32,872 nt of DNA from the NCBI GenBank assembly GCA_035507915.1, contig DATJNS010000372.1:1-32872 (forward strand). Reading direction: 5' to 3'. This DNA comes from JACQAI01 sp035507915. GTDB lineage: Bacteria; Pseudomonadota; Alphaproteobacteria; Elsterales; Elsteraceae. Shown here in pieces: positions 1 to 7,790 of this stretch. Positions within the stretch are counted from its first letter, which is position 1. Each line of letters opens with the position of its first letter. The notes beneath the pieces are model-generated. The model made no database searches. It was not told where the DNA came from and was given only the letters and a program-made list of their open reading frames with translations. A program made the position numbers and the translations under genes.

Positions 1-29
1 CGTGACGAAACGAGAAGAGCGCCGTCGGC

Positions 30-58
30 TTGCGGGGGATCGTATCCATCATTATAGT
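30..58 (+). promoter_or_regulatory. Candidate sigma-70-type promoter
   Basis: A -35-like TTGCGG (30-35) and a -10-like TATAGT (53-58) are separated by exactly 17 bp in a locally AT-richer stretch. Transcription would start near position 65 and give a leader of about 160 nt before the AbrB-type gene at 226. The call rests on consensus matching only. Confidence 0.4.
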
Positions 59-86
59 CCGGCGCCGACGCAATGCCTCGAAAGCC

Positions 87-100
87 CCCGTAAATACGGG
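87..100. promoter_or_regulatory. Inverted repeat, possible operator
   Basis: CCCGTA and TACGGG are perfect 6-bp inverted arms around a 2-bp AA centre. The repeat lies about 22-36 bp downstream of the start site predicted from the promoter at 30-58, a usual place for a repressor to block transcription. It is too short and without a U-tract to be a convincing terminator. No cognate regulator is visible. Confidence 0.25.
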
Positions 101-225
101 TGTTTGACGGCGGTCAGGCCGAGTGTTCCGCCCCTCTGCCCTTTGTTCCGCCGCCGTTTTCATCCGCCGTTTTCAAGGGCCATGGACGACACCCGATCAA
201 GCGCGGCGATCGACCAGCCCGTCTG

Positions 226-1317
226 ATGCAACGAGCGGATGCATCCCCCGAAGCGTCGTCGCAGCGCGCCCGAAAGCTTGTCGCGGAATGGCTGATCCTG
301 CTGGCGGTCTCCGCGGTCGTCACGGTCGGGCTGGAGATGCTGCGTCTGCCCGCCGCTTTCCTCATCGGCCCCATGGCCGCGGCAATTCTGATGTCTCAGC
401 GGGGCTCCCCGGTGCGCGTGCCGGAGGTCGGCTTCCTGGCCGCCCAGGCGATCGTCGGTTGCATGATCGCCCGCAGCATGCCGGCGAGCGTTCTCGCCGA
501 GATCCTCGACGATTGGCCGCTCTACCTGCCCGCGGTCGGCTCGGTGATCGTCGCCACGACCGGTCTGGGCTGGCTCCTGATGCGCTGGCGCATCCTGCCC
601 GGCACGACGGCGATGTGGGGTTTGTCGCCCGGCGCCGCGACCGTCATGATGGTGATGGCCAGCGAGTACGGCGCGGACATCCGTCTCGTCGCGTTCATGC
701 AATACCTGCGGGTGCTGCTGATCTCGCTGGTCGCGATCCTGTTTGCCCGGATCTGGACACCGAGCGCCGCCGGCAGCGCCACGGCGATCGCCTGGTTTGC
801 ACCCATCGAACCGCTGTCGTTCGCCGTGACCTCGCTCCTGGTCGTGGTCGGCGTGATCGTTGCGCCGCGCGTGCGCATTCCCGCCGGGTCATTGATGCTG
901 CCGTTCGGCGCCGCCTTGGCGCTGCAGGACATCGGCTGGCCCACCCCCGCGCTGCCGCCCTGGCTCCTGGTCGGCAGCTATGCGTTGATCGGCTGGAGCA
1001 CCGGGCTGCGCTTCACGCGCCCGATCCTGGCCCATGCCGTCCGGGCGCTGCCTCAAGTGCTCGCCGCGATCATCATGGTGATCGCGGTCTGTGCCGGGCT
1101 TGCCGGTCTGCTTGTCCTGATCGCGCACGTCGACCCTTTGACGGCCTATCTCGCCATGAGTCCCGGCGGGATGGACACCACGGCGATCATCGCATCCTCG
1201 AGCCCGGTCGATCTGCCGTTCGTCATGGGCATGCAGACGACGCGATTTTTCTTGGTGATGCTCCTCGGTCCGGGTCTGGCGAGCGCGCTTGCTCGAAGCG
1301 CGCGGAAGTCGTTGTGA
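226..1317 (+). CDS. AbrB-family membrane protein
   Basis: A 363-residue polytopic membrane protein of the AbrB family (once called putative ammonia monooxygenase; unrelated to the Bacillus DNA-binding AbrB). Two internal repeats are visible: each has a Pro-Ala/Gly segment followed by a hydrophobic helix (LRLPAAFLIGPM, RIPAGSLMLPFG), and each ends in a Ser-Pro-Gly element followed by a run with Gln-x-x-Arg (LSPGAATVM, then MQYLRVL; MSPGGMDTT, then MQTTRFF). I count roughly ten hydrophobic segments. The ATG at 226 was chosen over an upstream GTG at 100 because the extra 42 residues are Pro/Arg-rich and unlike the family; no clear Shine-Dalgarno precedes it. The family is thought to act in membrane transport or regulation, but the substrate is not established. 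Confidence 0.85.
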   Translation: MQRADASPEASSQRARKLVAEWLILLAVSAVVTVGLEMLRLPAAFLIGPMAAAILMSQRGSPVRVPEVGFLAAQAIVGCMIARSMPASVLAEILDDWPLYLPAVGSVIVATTGLGWLLMRWRILPGTTAMWGLSPGAATVMMVMASEYGADIRLVAFMQYLRVLLISLVAILFARIWTPSAAGSATAIAWFAPIEPLSFAVTSLLVVVGVIVAPRVRIPAGSLMLPFGAALALQDIGWPTPALPPWLLVGSYALIGWSTGLRFTRPILAHAVRALPQVLAAIIMVIAVCAGLAGLLVLIAHVDPLTAYLAMSPGGMDTTAIIASSSPVDLPFVMGMQTTRFFLVMLLGPGLASALARSARKSL

Positions 1318-1362
1318 CGAGGCGGCGGACCGCTATCCCGACACGCGCTCAGGAGTCCCGGC

Positions 1363-1656
1363 ATGGCGAGGCGAAAAATCGAGTTGGAGGTCGTGCCCGA
1401 AGAAGAGTTGGGAGAAATCCTGGCGGAGCACAAAGTCTTTTCCCTGGAGGGATCGGACTGGGTCGGCACCGAGGACGCGGACATGTGCTGCGGCGGGTGC
1501 AAACGCGTCATCATGCCCGGCGTCTCGCCCGAACACGTCTGGGCAGCGATGCCCAAAGCCGAGGCGTTCTTTTTGAAGCGGCCAGACGCCCGCTTCGCCT
1601 TCTTTTTCGAGTGTAACTTCTGCCAGGCGCTGTTGCGCTTCTGGGGTCCGCCCTGA
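1363..1656 (+). CDS. Small CxxC protein, zinc-ribbon-like
   Basis: A 97-residue soluble protein I do not recognise. It has an acidic N-terminal third, a Cys cluster MCCGGCK (C42, C43, C46) and a second pair ECNFCQ (C84, C87). Two CxxC knuckles about 38 residues apart suggest a bound zinc or a redox role, which is inference. AGGAG lies just upstream of the ATG. It follows the AbrB-type gene by 45 bp on the same strand and may be cotranscribed. The GC-rich third codon positions support coding. Confidence 0.7.
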   Translation: MARRKIELEVVPEEELGEILAEHKVFSLEGSDWVGTEDADMCCGGCKRVIMPGVSPEHVWAAMPKAEAFFLKRPDARFAFFFECNFCQALLRFWGPP

Positions 1657-1709
1657 GGCGTGCGCTCTCGCGTCCGCCGCTGCGCCGCGCAGAGGCAGCC
1701 TCGATGCGC

Positions 1710-1723
1710 GTGACCTCGGTCAC
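1710..1723. promoter_or_regulatory. Inverted repeat upstream of aminotransferase
   Basis: GTGACC and GGTCAC form perfect 6-bp arms around a 2-bp TC centre, in the 124-bp gap (1657-1780) before the aminotransferase gene. It has the same 6-2-6 layout as the repeat at 87-100 but a different sequence. It could be an operator or a weak hairpin; nothing else recognisable is in this gap. Confidence 0.25.
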
Positions 1724-1780
1724 CCCATGGCGTACACATGACGGCGAGCTTTTCCGCGGACGACCCGAAGGCAGTCGACG

Positions 1781-2944
1781 ATGGACCACCCTCACGGCGT
1801 GCTCGAGGCGGCGCGCGTGCAATTTCCGATCACCCAGAAGCGCGTCTATTTCGACATCGCGAACATGGGCTCGCCGCCCGCGCCGGTGACGGCCGCGCTC
1901 ACGGGCTATTTTGCCGCGCTGCAGGAGCGCGGCGGCGACAAGGCCGCGTGGCTCGCCGAGATCGAGGCGACGCGACGCAAGGCCGCGGCCCTGCTCGGCT
2001 GCGAGCCCGGCGAGCTCGCATTCGTCAAGAACACGTCGGAGGGGCTCAATATCGCGGCCAACGCGATCGCCTGGCGCCCGGGCGACAACGTCGTGCTGCC
2101 GGCGCGCGAGCATCCGAACAACGTCTTCCCGTGGCTCAATCTGCGCCAGCGCGGCGTCGAGGTCCGCCTGGTGCCCGAGGCCGGCGAATGGGTCGACGCC
2201 GGCATGCTGGCGCCGCACATCGACGCGCGCACGCGCGCGGTCGCGGTCGCCGACGTCACCTTCCATCCGGGCCAGCGCAACGACGTCGCCGGCATCGCAG
2301 CGCTGTGTCGCGCCAGGGGCGTGCAGCTGGTGGTCGACGGCGTCCAGGCGGTCGGGCTGCTCGACGTCGATCTCCACGCGCTCGGCGTCGCGATGTGGGC
2401 GGCGAGTGCGCACAAGGGCCTGCTGACGCCGCACGGCATCGGCCTGTTCTACTGCCGGCGCGACCTGATCCCCCAGATGGCGCCGGCCTATCTCGCGCGC
2501 GCCAGCATGACGCCCGATCCGCTGGAGGATCACGTGGTGCGCAACACCAACGCGGTGCCGCGCGAGGATGCGCGCCGCTTCGAGATCGGCAACTTCAATT
2601 ATTCCGGCGTCTACGCGCTGAGCGCGGCGCTCGACGTCATCCTCGGCGTCGGCATGGCGACCATCGAGCGGCACGTGCTGGGCCTCGGCGAATACCTGAC
2701 CGATGAGCTCGCCGCGCGCGGCATCGCGCGGCTGGGGCCGCGCGATCCGAAGCGGCGCTCGCACATCTGCGTGTTCGACATGCCGGGCGACGGCTGGGTC
2801 GAATACCTGGCCGAGCACGACGTCGTGGTGTCGGGGCGGCTGGGCTCGCTCCGCGTCTCGCTCGGTCTCACCAGCACCAAGGCGGAGGTCGACCGCCTAC
2901 TGGCTTTGGTCGATCGCCGCATGGCCGAAGGATCGGGCCGATGA
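1781..2944 (+). CDS. Class V aminotransferase (NifS/CefD-like PLP enzyme)
   Basis: A 387-residue fold-type I PLP enzyme of the class V aminotransferase family, which holds cysteine desulfurases, isopenicillin N epimerase-like enzymes and kynureninase-like lyases. Family marks are NTSEGLN (about 84-90, phosphate side), the PLP-nitrogen Asp in VVDGVQ (D186), and the Schiff-base lysine in SAHKGL (K212). No conserved loop cysteine typical of a sulfur-mobilising NifS is obvious, so an aminotransferase, epimerase or lyase acting on an amino acid is more likely than Fe-S assembly. The stop overlaps the start of the symporter by 4 bp (ATGA), so the two are translationally coupled; a transporter feeding an amino-acid enzyme is a sensible pair. 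The start is the ATG at 1781 with GAAGG about 9 bp upstream. Confidence 0.85.
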   Translation: MDHPHGVLEAARVQFPITQKRVYFDIANMGSPPAPVTAALTGYFAALQERGGDKAAWLAEIEATRRKAAALLGCEPGELAFVKNTSEGLNIAANAIAWRPGDNVVLPAREHPNNVFPWLNLRQRGVEVRLVPEAGEWVDAGMLAPHIDARTRAVAVADVTFHPGQRNDVAGIAALCRARGVQLVVDGVQAVGLLDVDLHALGVAMWAASAHKGLLTPHGIGLFYCRRDLIPQMAPAYLARASMTPDPLEDHVVRNTNAVPREDARRFEIGNFNYSGVYALSAALDVILGVGMATIERHVLGLGEYLTDELAARGIARLGPRDPKRRSHICVFDMPGDGWVEYLAEHDVVVSGRLGSLRVSLGLTSTKAEVDRLLALVDRRMAEGSGR

Positions 2945-4197
2945 GCGCCTGGGTCTGGTACCGCCGGCGCTCGATCGGCACGCAGATCTTCCTCGGCATG
3001 GCGGTCGGCGCGCTCGTCGGCTTGTGGCTGGGGCCGGCGGCCGAGCAGCTGAAGCCGGTCGGCGACATCTTCATCCGCCTGCTCGTCATGGCGGCGATCC
3101 CGCTGATCTTCTTCACCCTGATGTCGGGCCTGACGACGATCCGCGAGGCCGGCTTCGTCGGCCGGCTGACCGCGCGCATCCTCGTCTACTACGTCGTGAC
3201 CAGCGTGATCGCGTTCGCCATCGCGATCGTCGTGATGGACTGGCTGCAGCCCGGCGCCGGCTTCCATCTCAAGGGCGAGGTCAAGAGCCAGGTCGGCCAG
3301 ATGCCGTCGATCGCGGCCGTGATCGTCGACATCTTCCCGAGCAACATCGTCGGCTCGTTCGCGTCCGGCAATGTCACGCAGATCGTCGTATTCGGCGTCT
3401 TCCTCGGCGCCGCGACGCTCTTGCTCGCGCCGGCCGAGCGCGCGCGCGTCGCCGGCTTCTTCGAGCTCGGGCGCGGCCTGTTCGTCAAGCTGGTCGGCGT
3501 CGTGATCGCGCTGGCGCCGATCGGCCTCGGTGCGCTGACGGCATACAGCGTCGGCGTCTACGGCTCCAAGGTCGCGGGGCCGCTGCTCGAGTTCATGGGC
3601 GCGATCTACGCCGCCGAGCTCGCGATGTTCGTCGTCATCATGGCGCTGCTCTACGCGCTCGCGCGCGTTTCGCCGGCCTTCTTCCTGCGCCGGACCTACC
3701 CGCTCTATCTGACGACGGCGGGCACCACGAGCAGCCTCGCGAGCCTGGCGCAGGCGCTCGAGATCGCCGAGACGAAGCTGCACATTCCGCGCAGCATCTG
3801 CGGCTTCACCCTGCCGTTCGGCATGCAGTTCACCAAGGACGGCACCGCCGTGTTCCTGGCGTGCATCCTCCTGTTCGCCGCGCAGTCGGAAGGCCAGGTG
3901 CTGCCGCTCGGCTCCATCATCGTGATCGTGCTGACCGGCCTCCTCCTGGCAACCGGCTCGGGCGGCGTGCCGGGCGGCGGGCTGGTCGTCGGGCTCGTGT
4001 TCGTCAAGGCCTTCGGCCTGCCGCTCGAGATCGCGGTGCTGATCGGCGGCATCTATCACCTGCTCGACATGGCGAACACCACGCTCAACGTGATGAACGA
4101 CATGGTCGCGACCGTGATCGCCTCGCGCCTGGAGGGCTCGATCACCGTCGAGATGGGCGCGATCGTGCCGCCCGCGCCCGAGCCGGCGCAGGCCTGA
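2941..4197 (+). CDS. Dicarboxylate/amino acid:cation symporter (DAACS family)
   Basis: A 418-residue inner-membrane secondary transporter of the GltP/DctA (SDF) family, which takes up C4-dicarboxylates or acidic and neutral amino acids with Na+ or H+. Visible are the early helix RLLVMAAIPLIFFTLMSG, the Ser/Thr-rich re-entrant loop TTAGTTSSLASL (about 258-269), the TM7 region with FTKDGTAVFLA, the second re-entrant loop GSGGVPGGGLV, and the TM8 segment DMANTTLNVMND, where family members bind substrate and cation. Length is normal for the family. It overlaps the aminotransferase gene by 4 bp, which suggests an amino-acid-like substrate; C4-dicarboxylates remain possible. Confidence 0.9.
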   Translation: MSAWVWYRRRSIGTQIFLGMAVGALVGLWLGPAAEQLKPVGDIFIRLLVMAAIPLIFFTLMSGLTTIREAGFVGRLTARILVYYVVTSVIAFAIAIVVMDWLQPGAGFHLKGEVKSQVGQMPSIAAVIVDIFPSNIVGSFASGNVTQIVVFGVFLGAATLLLAPAERARVAGFFELGRGLFVKLVGVVIALAPIGLGALTAYSVGVYGSKVAGPLLEFMGAIYAAELAMFVVIMALLYALARVSPAFFLRRTYPLYLTTAGTTSSLASLAQALEIAETKLHIPRSICGFTLPFGMQFTKDGTAVFLACILLFAAQSEGQVLPLGSIIVIVLTGLLLATGSGGVPGGGLVVGLVFVKAFGLPLEIAVLIGGIYHLLDMANTTLNVMNDMVATVIASRLEGSITVEMGAIVPPAPEPAQA

Positions 4198-4213
4198 GCC
4201 GCGCCGCGCGGCT
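4197..4213 (+). terminator. Hairpin after symporter gene
   Basis: A 7-bp perfect stem (AGCCGCG / CGCGGCT) with a CCG loop starts at the last base of the symporter stop codon and is followed only by TT. It is the only strong hairpin in the 55-bp gap before the next gene. The missing U-run leaves a Rho-independent role uncertain. Confidence 0.35.
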
Positions 4214-4239
4214 TGGCTGGTAATCGCGGGGGTTTCGGC

Positions 4240-4245
4240 TACGCT
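4240..4245 (+). promoter_or_regulatory. Possible -10 box placing +1 at the start codon
   Basis: TACGCT ends 7 bp before the ATG at 4253 and no Shine-Dalgarno sequence lies between. If this is the -10 element, the transcript would start at or next to the A of ATG (leaderless). No good -35 at 16-18 bp is visible. Confidence 0.25.
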
Positions 4246-4252
4246 GCAGACC

Positions 4253-5470
4253 ATGGATACGGCGGCGGAAGCGACCCTGTTACCGGCCGATATCGACGCG
4301 CAGCCCCTGGTGCAGGCGGCCGCCGCGTTTCGGCCGGAGCTCATGCGCCGCCACGACGAGATCGAGCGCGCGGCGCGCGTGCCCGACGATCTGATCGAGC
4401 GGCTGCGCGGCGCGGGCTTCTATCGCCTGACGATTCCGCGCGCCCTGGGCGGCTTGCAGGTCGACCCGCTGACCTACCTGCGCGTCGTCGAATGCCTGGC
4501 CGAGGGCGCCGCCTCGGTCGGCTGGAACGTCGCCAACAACGGCCTGATCCAGCTCATCACGCTCGGTTTCCCCGACGCCGGCGTGACGGAGATGCATGGC
4601 GACGGTCCCAAAACCGTAGCCGGCACGGCGGTGCGCGGCGCCGGGCGGGCGGTGCCGGTCGCCGGCGGTTATCGCGTGACCGGGCGCTGGAGCTTCGGCA
4701 GCGGCTGCCACGAGTGCGCCTGGATGCTGGGCAGCTTCCAGATTTTCGACGACGGCACCCCGCGGCGCGCGCCCGACGGCGGCGCGCTCCATTGGCGTGG
4801 CGTGTTTGCGCGCTCGGAGGTCGAGATCCTTCCCGGCACCTGGGAGGTTTCCGGGGTGCGCGGCACCGGCAGCTTCGACTGGGCGGTCGACGACGTCTTC
4901 GTGCCGGAGCGGCGCACGATGCCGCTGGTCGGTGCCCAGATCGAGAACGAGTGGCTGCGCTGGCCCGGGGTCACCTATGCCCTGCCGTCCCATGCCTGGC
5001 TCGGGCCGCATCACAGCGCGGTGGTCACCGGCGTCGCGCGCGCCGGCATCGATGCGCTGATCGAGCTGGCCGGCGACAAGACGCCGCGCGGCCGGACCGG
5101 CCTGCTGCGCGACAACCCGCAGGTCCAGGATGCCATCGGACGCGCCGACGCGATCCTGGACGCCGGGCGCGTCCACCGCAGCGCGACGATCGCGGAGCTG
5201 TGGAACACGGTGGCGGCCGGCAAGCCGACGACGCACGCGCAGCGGGCGCGCTGCCGGCTCGCCGGCGCCTACGCGACCGACAGCGCGCGCCAGGCCATGG
5301 ATCTGATGTATCGCCACGGCGGCAGCACGTCGTTCCGCACCGAGACCCGTTTGGCCGCGTGCTGGCGCGACCTGCACGTCGTCGCGCAGTCGGGCACGGT
5401 CGCCGCCGAATTGTACCCGCTCGGCGGACAGGTCTATCTCGGCATGGATCCCGGCCCGCGACTGCCCTAG
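4253..5470 (+). CDS. Acyl-CoA dehydrogenase-fold oxidoreductase/hydroxylase
   Basis: A 405-residue flavoprotein of the acyl-CoA dehydrogenase superfamily. It resembles the group D flavin monooxygenase branch (HpaB/HsaA/DszC-like oxygenase components) more than beta-oxidation dehydrogenases. The N-terminal helical part has PDDLIERLRGAGFYRL and PRALGGLQVDPLTYLR; the middle beta-domain has VAGGYRVTGRWSFGSG (about 138-153), the usual flavin-binding segment; the C-terminal helical domain has YRHGGSTSF, seen in this branch near the active site. Such oxygenases use reduced FMN or FAD from a separate reductase, and none is encoded nearby. The next gene, 19 bp downstream, is a luciferase-like flavin enzyme, so both may act in one oxidative pathway. 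A plain dehydrogenase function cannot be excluded. Confidence 0.78.
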   Translation: MDTAAEATLLPADIDAQPLVQAAAAFRPELMRRHDEIERAARVPDDLIERLRGAGFYRLTIPRALGGLQVDPLTYLRVVECLAEGAASVGWNVANNGLIQLITLGFPDAGVTEMHGDGPKTVAGTAVRGAGRAVPVAGGYRVTGRWSFGSGCHECAWMLGSFQIFDDGTPRRAPDGGALHWRGVFARSEVEILPGTWEVSGVRGTGSFDWAVDDVFVPERRTMPLVGAQIENEWLRWPGVTYALPSHAWLGPHHSAVVTGVARAGIDALIELAGDKTPRGRTGLLRDNPQVQDAIGRADAILDAGRVHRSATIAELWNTVAAGKPTTHAQRARCRLAGAYATDSARQAMDLMYRHGGSTSFRTETRLAACWRDLHVVAQSGTVAAELYPLGGQVYLGMDPGPRLP

Positions 5471-5489
5471 CCGCCGCCGGAACCGCGCC

Positions 5490-6509
5490 ATGAAATTCGG
5501 CAACTTCCTGTTTCCCGAGAGCCGCGATCCGACGCGCGACGGCGCCGTGCTCGACGATACGGTGCGCGAGGCCGAGCTGTGCGACCGCCTCGGCATGGAC
5601 GCGATCTGGCTGTCGGAGCATCACTTCGACGGCAACAGCGTCTATGGCGACCCGCTGATGTTCGCGACCGCGCTGGCGATGCGCACGACGCGCGCCGCGC
5701 TCGGCTTCGCGGTGATCCAGACCTCGCTCTACCATCCGATCCACCTGGCCGAGCAGCTCGCACTGCTCGATCATCTGAGCAAGGGCCGGCTGCTGGTCGG
5801 GCTCGGTCGCGGCACCTTCTTCAACATCTACGAGTACGAGGGTTTCGGGCTCGATGCCGACGAGGCGCAGGCGCGCTTCGAGGAGGCCGAGCAGATCATC
5901 CTCAAGGCGTGGACCGGCGAGGGCTTCGAGCATCGCGGGCGGTTCTGGAACCTGCGCGTGCACGGTCTGCGCCCGACGCCGTTCACCAAGCCCCACCCGA
6001 CGATCTATCGCAGCTCCTCGAGCGACCAGTCGGTGTTCGAGCACGGACGCCAGGGACGCCTGCTCCTGCTCAACCCGCAGAGCAACGCGGTGACCCGCCA
6101 GCGCGTCGAGCTCTATCGCCGCGGCCTGCGCGAGGCCGGCTTCGACGACGCCGCGATCGCCGCCCATGTCGGCAGGATCTGGGTCTGGCGCAGCATCTAT
6201 GTCGGCGCGACGGACGCCGAGGCCGAGGCGGTCGGACGGCCGGCGTTCGTCAAGATGATCGAGTACCGCGGCAGCCTGCGCCAGGAGATCCGGCGCGCGC
6301 GCGGCGTAATCCTGTCGCCCGATCGTGCGCCCGGCCTGGAAGGCTTCCTGTGCGGCTCGCCCGCGACGGTCGCCGCCAACCTCGCCGAGCTCGCCGACAT
6401 CGGCATCGGCGGCGCGCTGATGCAGTTCCGCCTGGGCGGCATGCCGTACGAGACCACCGCAGCCAGCATCGAACGCTTCATGGCCACGGTGGCGCCGCAG
6501 GTCCGCTGA
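5490..6509 (+). CDS. LLM-class flavin-dependent oxidoreductase
   Basis: A 339-residue TIM-barrel enzyme of the bacterial luciferase-like family, using FMN or F420. Recognisable parts are the N-terminal strand MKFGNFLFPE, AIWLSEHHFDGNSVYGDPL (about 31-49; the EHHF signature), LGFAVIQTSLYHPI, the ring LDHLSKGRLLVGLGRG (about 92-107), and the C-terminal FLCGSPATVAANLAEL, where family members bind phosphate or gate the active site. Length is typical of class LLM monooxygenases and dehydrogenases; it is too short for the NtaA/DszA subgroup. It starts 19 bp after the acyl-CoA-dehydrogenase-fold gene and is probably cotranscribed. Substrate unknown; flavin reductase not present nearby. Confidence 0.85.
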   Translation: MKFGNFLFPESRDPTRDGAVLDDTVREAELCDRLGMDAIWLSEHHFDGNSVYGDPLMFATALAMRTTRAALGFAVIQTSLYHPIHLAEQLALLDHLSKGRLLVGLGRGTFFNIYEYEGFGLDADEAQARFEEAEQIILKAWTGEGFEHRGRFWNLRVHGLRPTPFTKPHPTIYRSSSSDQSVFEHGRQGRLLLLNPQSNAVTRQRVELYRRGLREAGFDDAAIAAHVGRIWVWRSIYVGATDAEAEAVGRPAFVKMIEYRGSLRQEIRRARGVILSPDRAPGLEGFLCGSPATVAANLAELADIGIGGALMQFRLGGMPYETTAASIERFMATVAPQVR

Positions 6510-6833
6510 ATCCGCACCAGGCACGGCGTTTGCACGCATCCCGGCAGATCCCACGCGGAGGTGCGCGATGCAGCCAAGCGTGCTCGGACGTCTGCACAGA
6601 AACCATGCAGCCCTGACCCTGCGGCAGCGGCTTGCCGGCTGGCTGCACCAGATCGCGACGTTCTGGAACCGCCAGCCGATCGATCAGTTCTGGCCGCCGC
6701 ACCCGTAGCCGGGCTCCGCCCACGCGGACCACTACCGCAGACCGCCGGCCGAGCAGCCCCCACAAGCGCCCAATATTTGTGCTAGGGTCCCGACGAGGGC
6801 CCGTCCGGGCGATGGCAAGCCGGTGTCTGCGCC
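6510..6833. other. 324-bp gap before the ABC permease genes
   Basis: Apart from the small frame at 6568-6708, this stretch holds no gene I can support. Near its end is an AT-richer patch (about 6770-6790) with TAGGGT at 6783-6788, a possible -10 element about 45 bp before the permease ATG; a -35 match (CCACAA at 6760-6765) is poor. No convincing riboswitch, tRNA or terminator was seen. Confidence 0.3.
6568..6708 (+). CDS. Possible 46-residue small protein
   Basis: A short frame reads MQPSVLGRLHRNHAALTL at its start and ends with IDQFWPPHP and TAG. A strong GGAGG (6557-6561) sits 6 bp before the ATG, and about four fifths of its third codon positions are G or C. It has three tryptophans and an amphipathic central stretch (RQRLAGWLHQIATFW) but no signal peptide or clear membrane helix. 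It lies between the luciferase-like gene and the ABC permeases. I do not recognise it; it could be a small protein, a leader peptide or chance. Confidence 0.35.
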   Translation: MQPSVLGRLHRNHAALTLRQRLAGWLHQIATFWNRQPIDQFWPPHP

Positions 6834-7790
6834 ATGTACAGCTATCTCATGCGCCGGCTGGGCCTTGGGCTCGTGACCGTTTTCGTCGTGTCGGTTCTCG
6901 TCTTCGTGATCCTCCGCATCCTGCCCGGCGACCCGCTCGTCGCGGTGTTCGGCATGGAAGGCTTCATGAAGCTGACCGACGCGCAGCGCGCCAGCTACAT
7001 GGCGGAGCTCGGGCTCAGCGACCCGCTGTGGCTGCAATACCTGCACTGGGCGCGCGACATCGCCAGCGGCGAACTCGGGCACTCGTTCTTCCGGGCCGAG
7101 AGCGTCGGCGACATGATCGCACGGCGCGGCCCCCTGACCGCGGAAATCGCCCTCCTCTCGGTCGTGCTGTCATGGCTGATCGGCTTGCCGGTGGCGATCG
7201 TCAGTGCGCTCAAGCCCAACAGCGTCGGCGACGTCGTCTCGCGCGTCCTCAGCATCTTCTTCCTCGCCGTGCCGGGCTTCTGGCTCGGCATGCTGATCGT
7301 GCTGTTTCTGTTGTTCGTATTCGGCTATCGGGCGCCGCTCGCCGGCGTGTCGCTATTCGACGATCCGATCGGCAATCTGGAGATCGTGATCGGCCCGGCG
7401 ATCGTGCTCGGCCTCGGGCAGGCGGCGTACATCGCCCGCATGGCGCGATCGAGCCTGCTCGAGGTGATCCACGAGGACTACGTTCGCACGGCACGCGCCA
7501 AGGGACTGAGCCGGCGTCCGGTGATCGGCCGCCACGCGCTGCCCAACGCGCTACTGCCGGTCATCACGCTGTCCGGGATCCTGCTCGGCTTCGTGCTGGC
7601 GGGCTCGATCCCGGTCGAGCGCGCCTTCGCGACACCGGGCCTGGGGTTCGCGATGTTCACGGCGGTCTACGAGCGCGACATCTTCGTCATGCAGAATCTG
7701 GTGTTCCTCTACGCGGTGGTCTTCGTGCTGCTCAACATCGCGATCGATCTGACGATCGCCTGGCTCGATCCACGGATCCGCTATCGATGA
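6834..7790 (+). CDS. Peptide/nickel-type ABC transporter permease (DppB-like)
   Basis: A 318-residue inner-membrane permease of the DppB/OppB family. It begins MYSYLMRRLGLGLVTVFVVS, the usual first helix, followed by the periplasmic region with RILPGDPLVAVFG and LGLSDPLWLQYLHW. The coupling (EAA-like) loop is YVRTARAKGLSRRPVIGRHA (about 218-237), before the last helices. Length is typical. It overlaps the second permease by 4 bp (ATGA), so both form the channel of one importer with the ATPases at 8714-10782 and the binding protein at 10899. No clear Shine-Dalgarno precedes the ATG at 6834. Confidence 0.92.
   Translation: MYSYLMRRLGLGLVTVFVVSVLVFVILRILPGDPLVAVFGMEGFMKLTDAQRASYMAELGLSDPLWLQYLHWARDIASGELGHSFFRAESVGDMIARRGPLTAEIALLSVVLSWLIGLPVAIVSALKPNSVGDVVSRVLSIFFLAVPGFWLGMLIVLFLLFVFGYRAPLAGVSLFDDPIGNLEIVIGPAIVLGLGQAAYIARMARSSLLEVIHEDYVRTARAKGLSRRPVIGRHALPNALLPVITLSGILLGFVLAGSIPVERAFATPGLGFAMFTAVYERDIFVMQNLVFLYAVVFVLLNIAIDLTIAWLDPRIRYR

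Noticed and set aside
2..226. 74-residue frame before the AbrB-type gene, ending in a TGATG overlap
   Set aside because: It covers the promoter and inverted repeat, is Arg/Pro-rich with no domain, and has no ribosome site.
226..1317. AbrB transcription factor
   Set aside because: The name is shared only; this is a polytopic membrane protein with no DNA-binding domain.
2611..4344. 577-codon minus-strand frame
   Set aside because: Low-complexity Arg/Asp/Glu/His sequence opposite the aminotransferase and symporter genes, both of which have clear family motifs.
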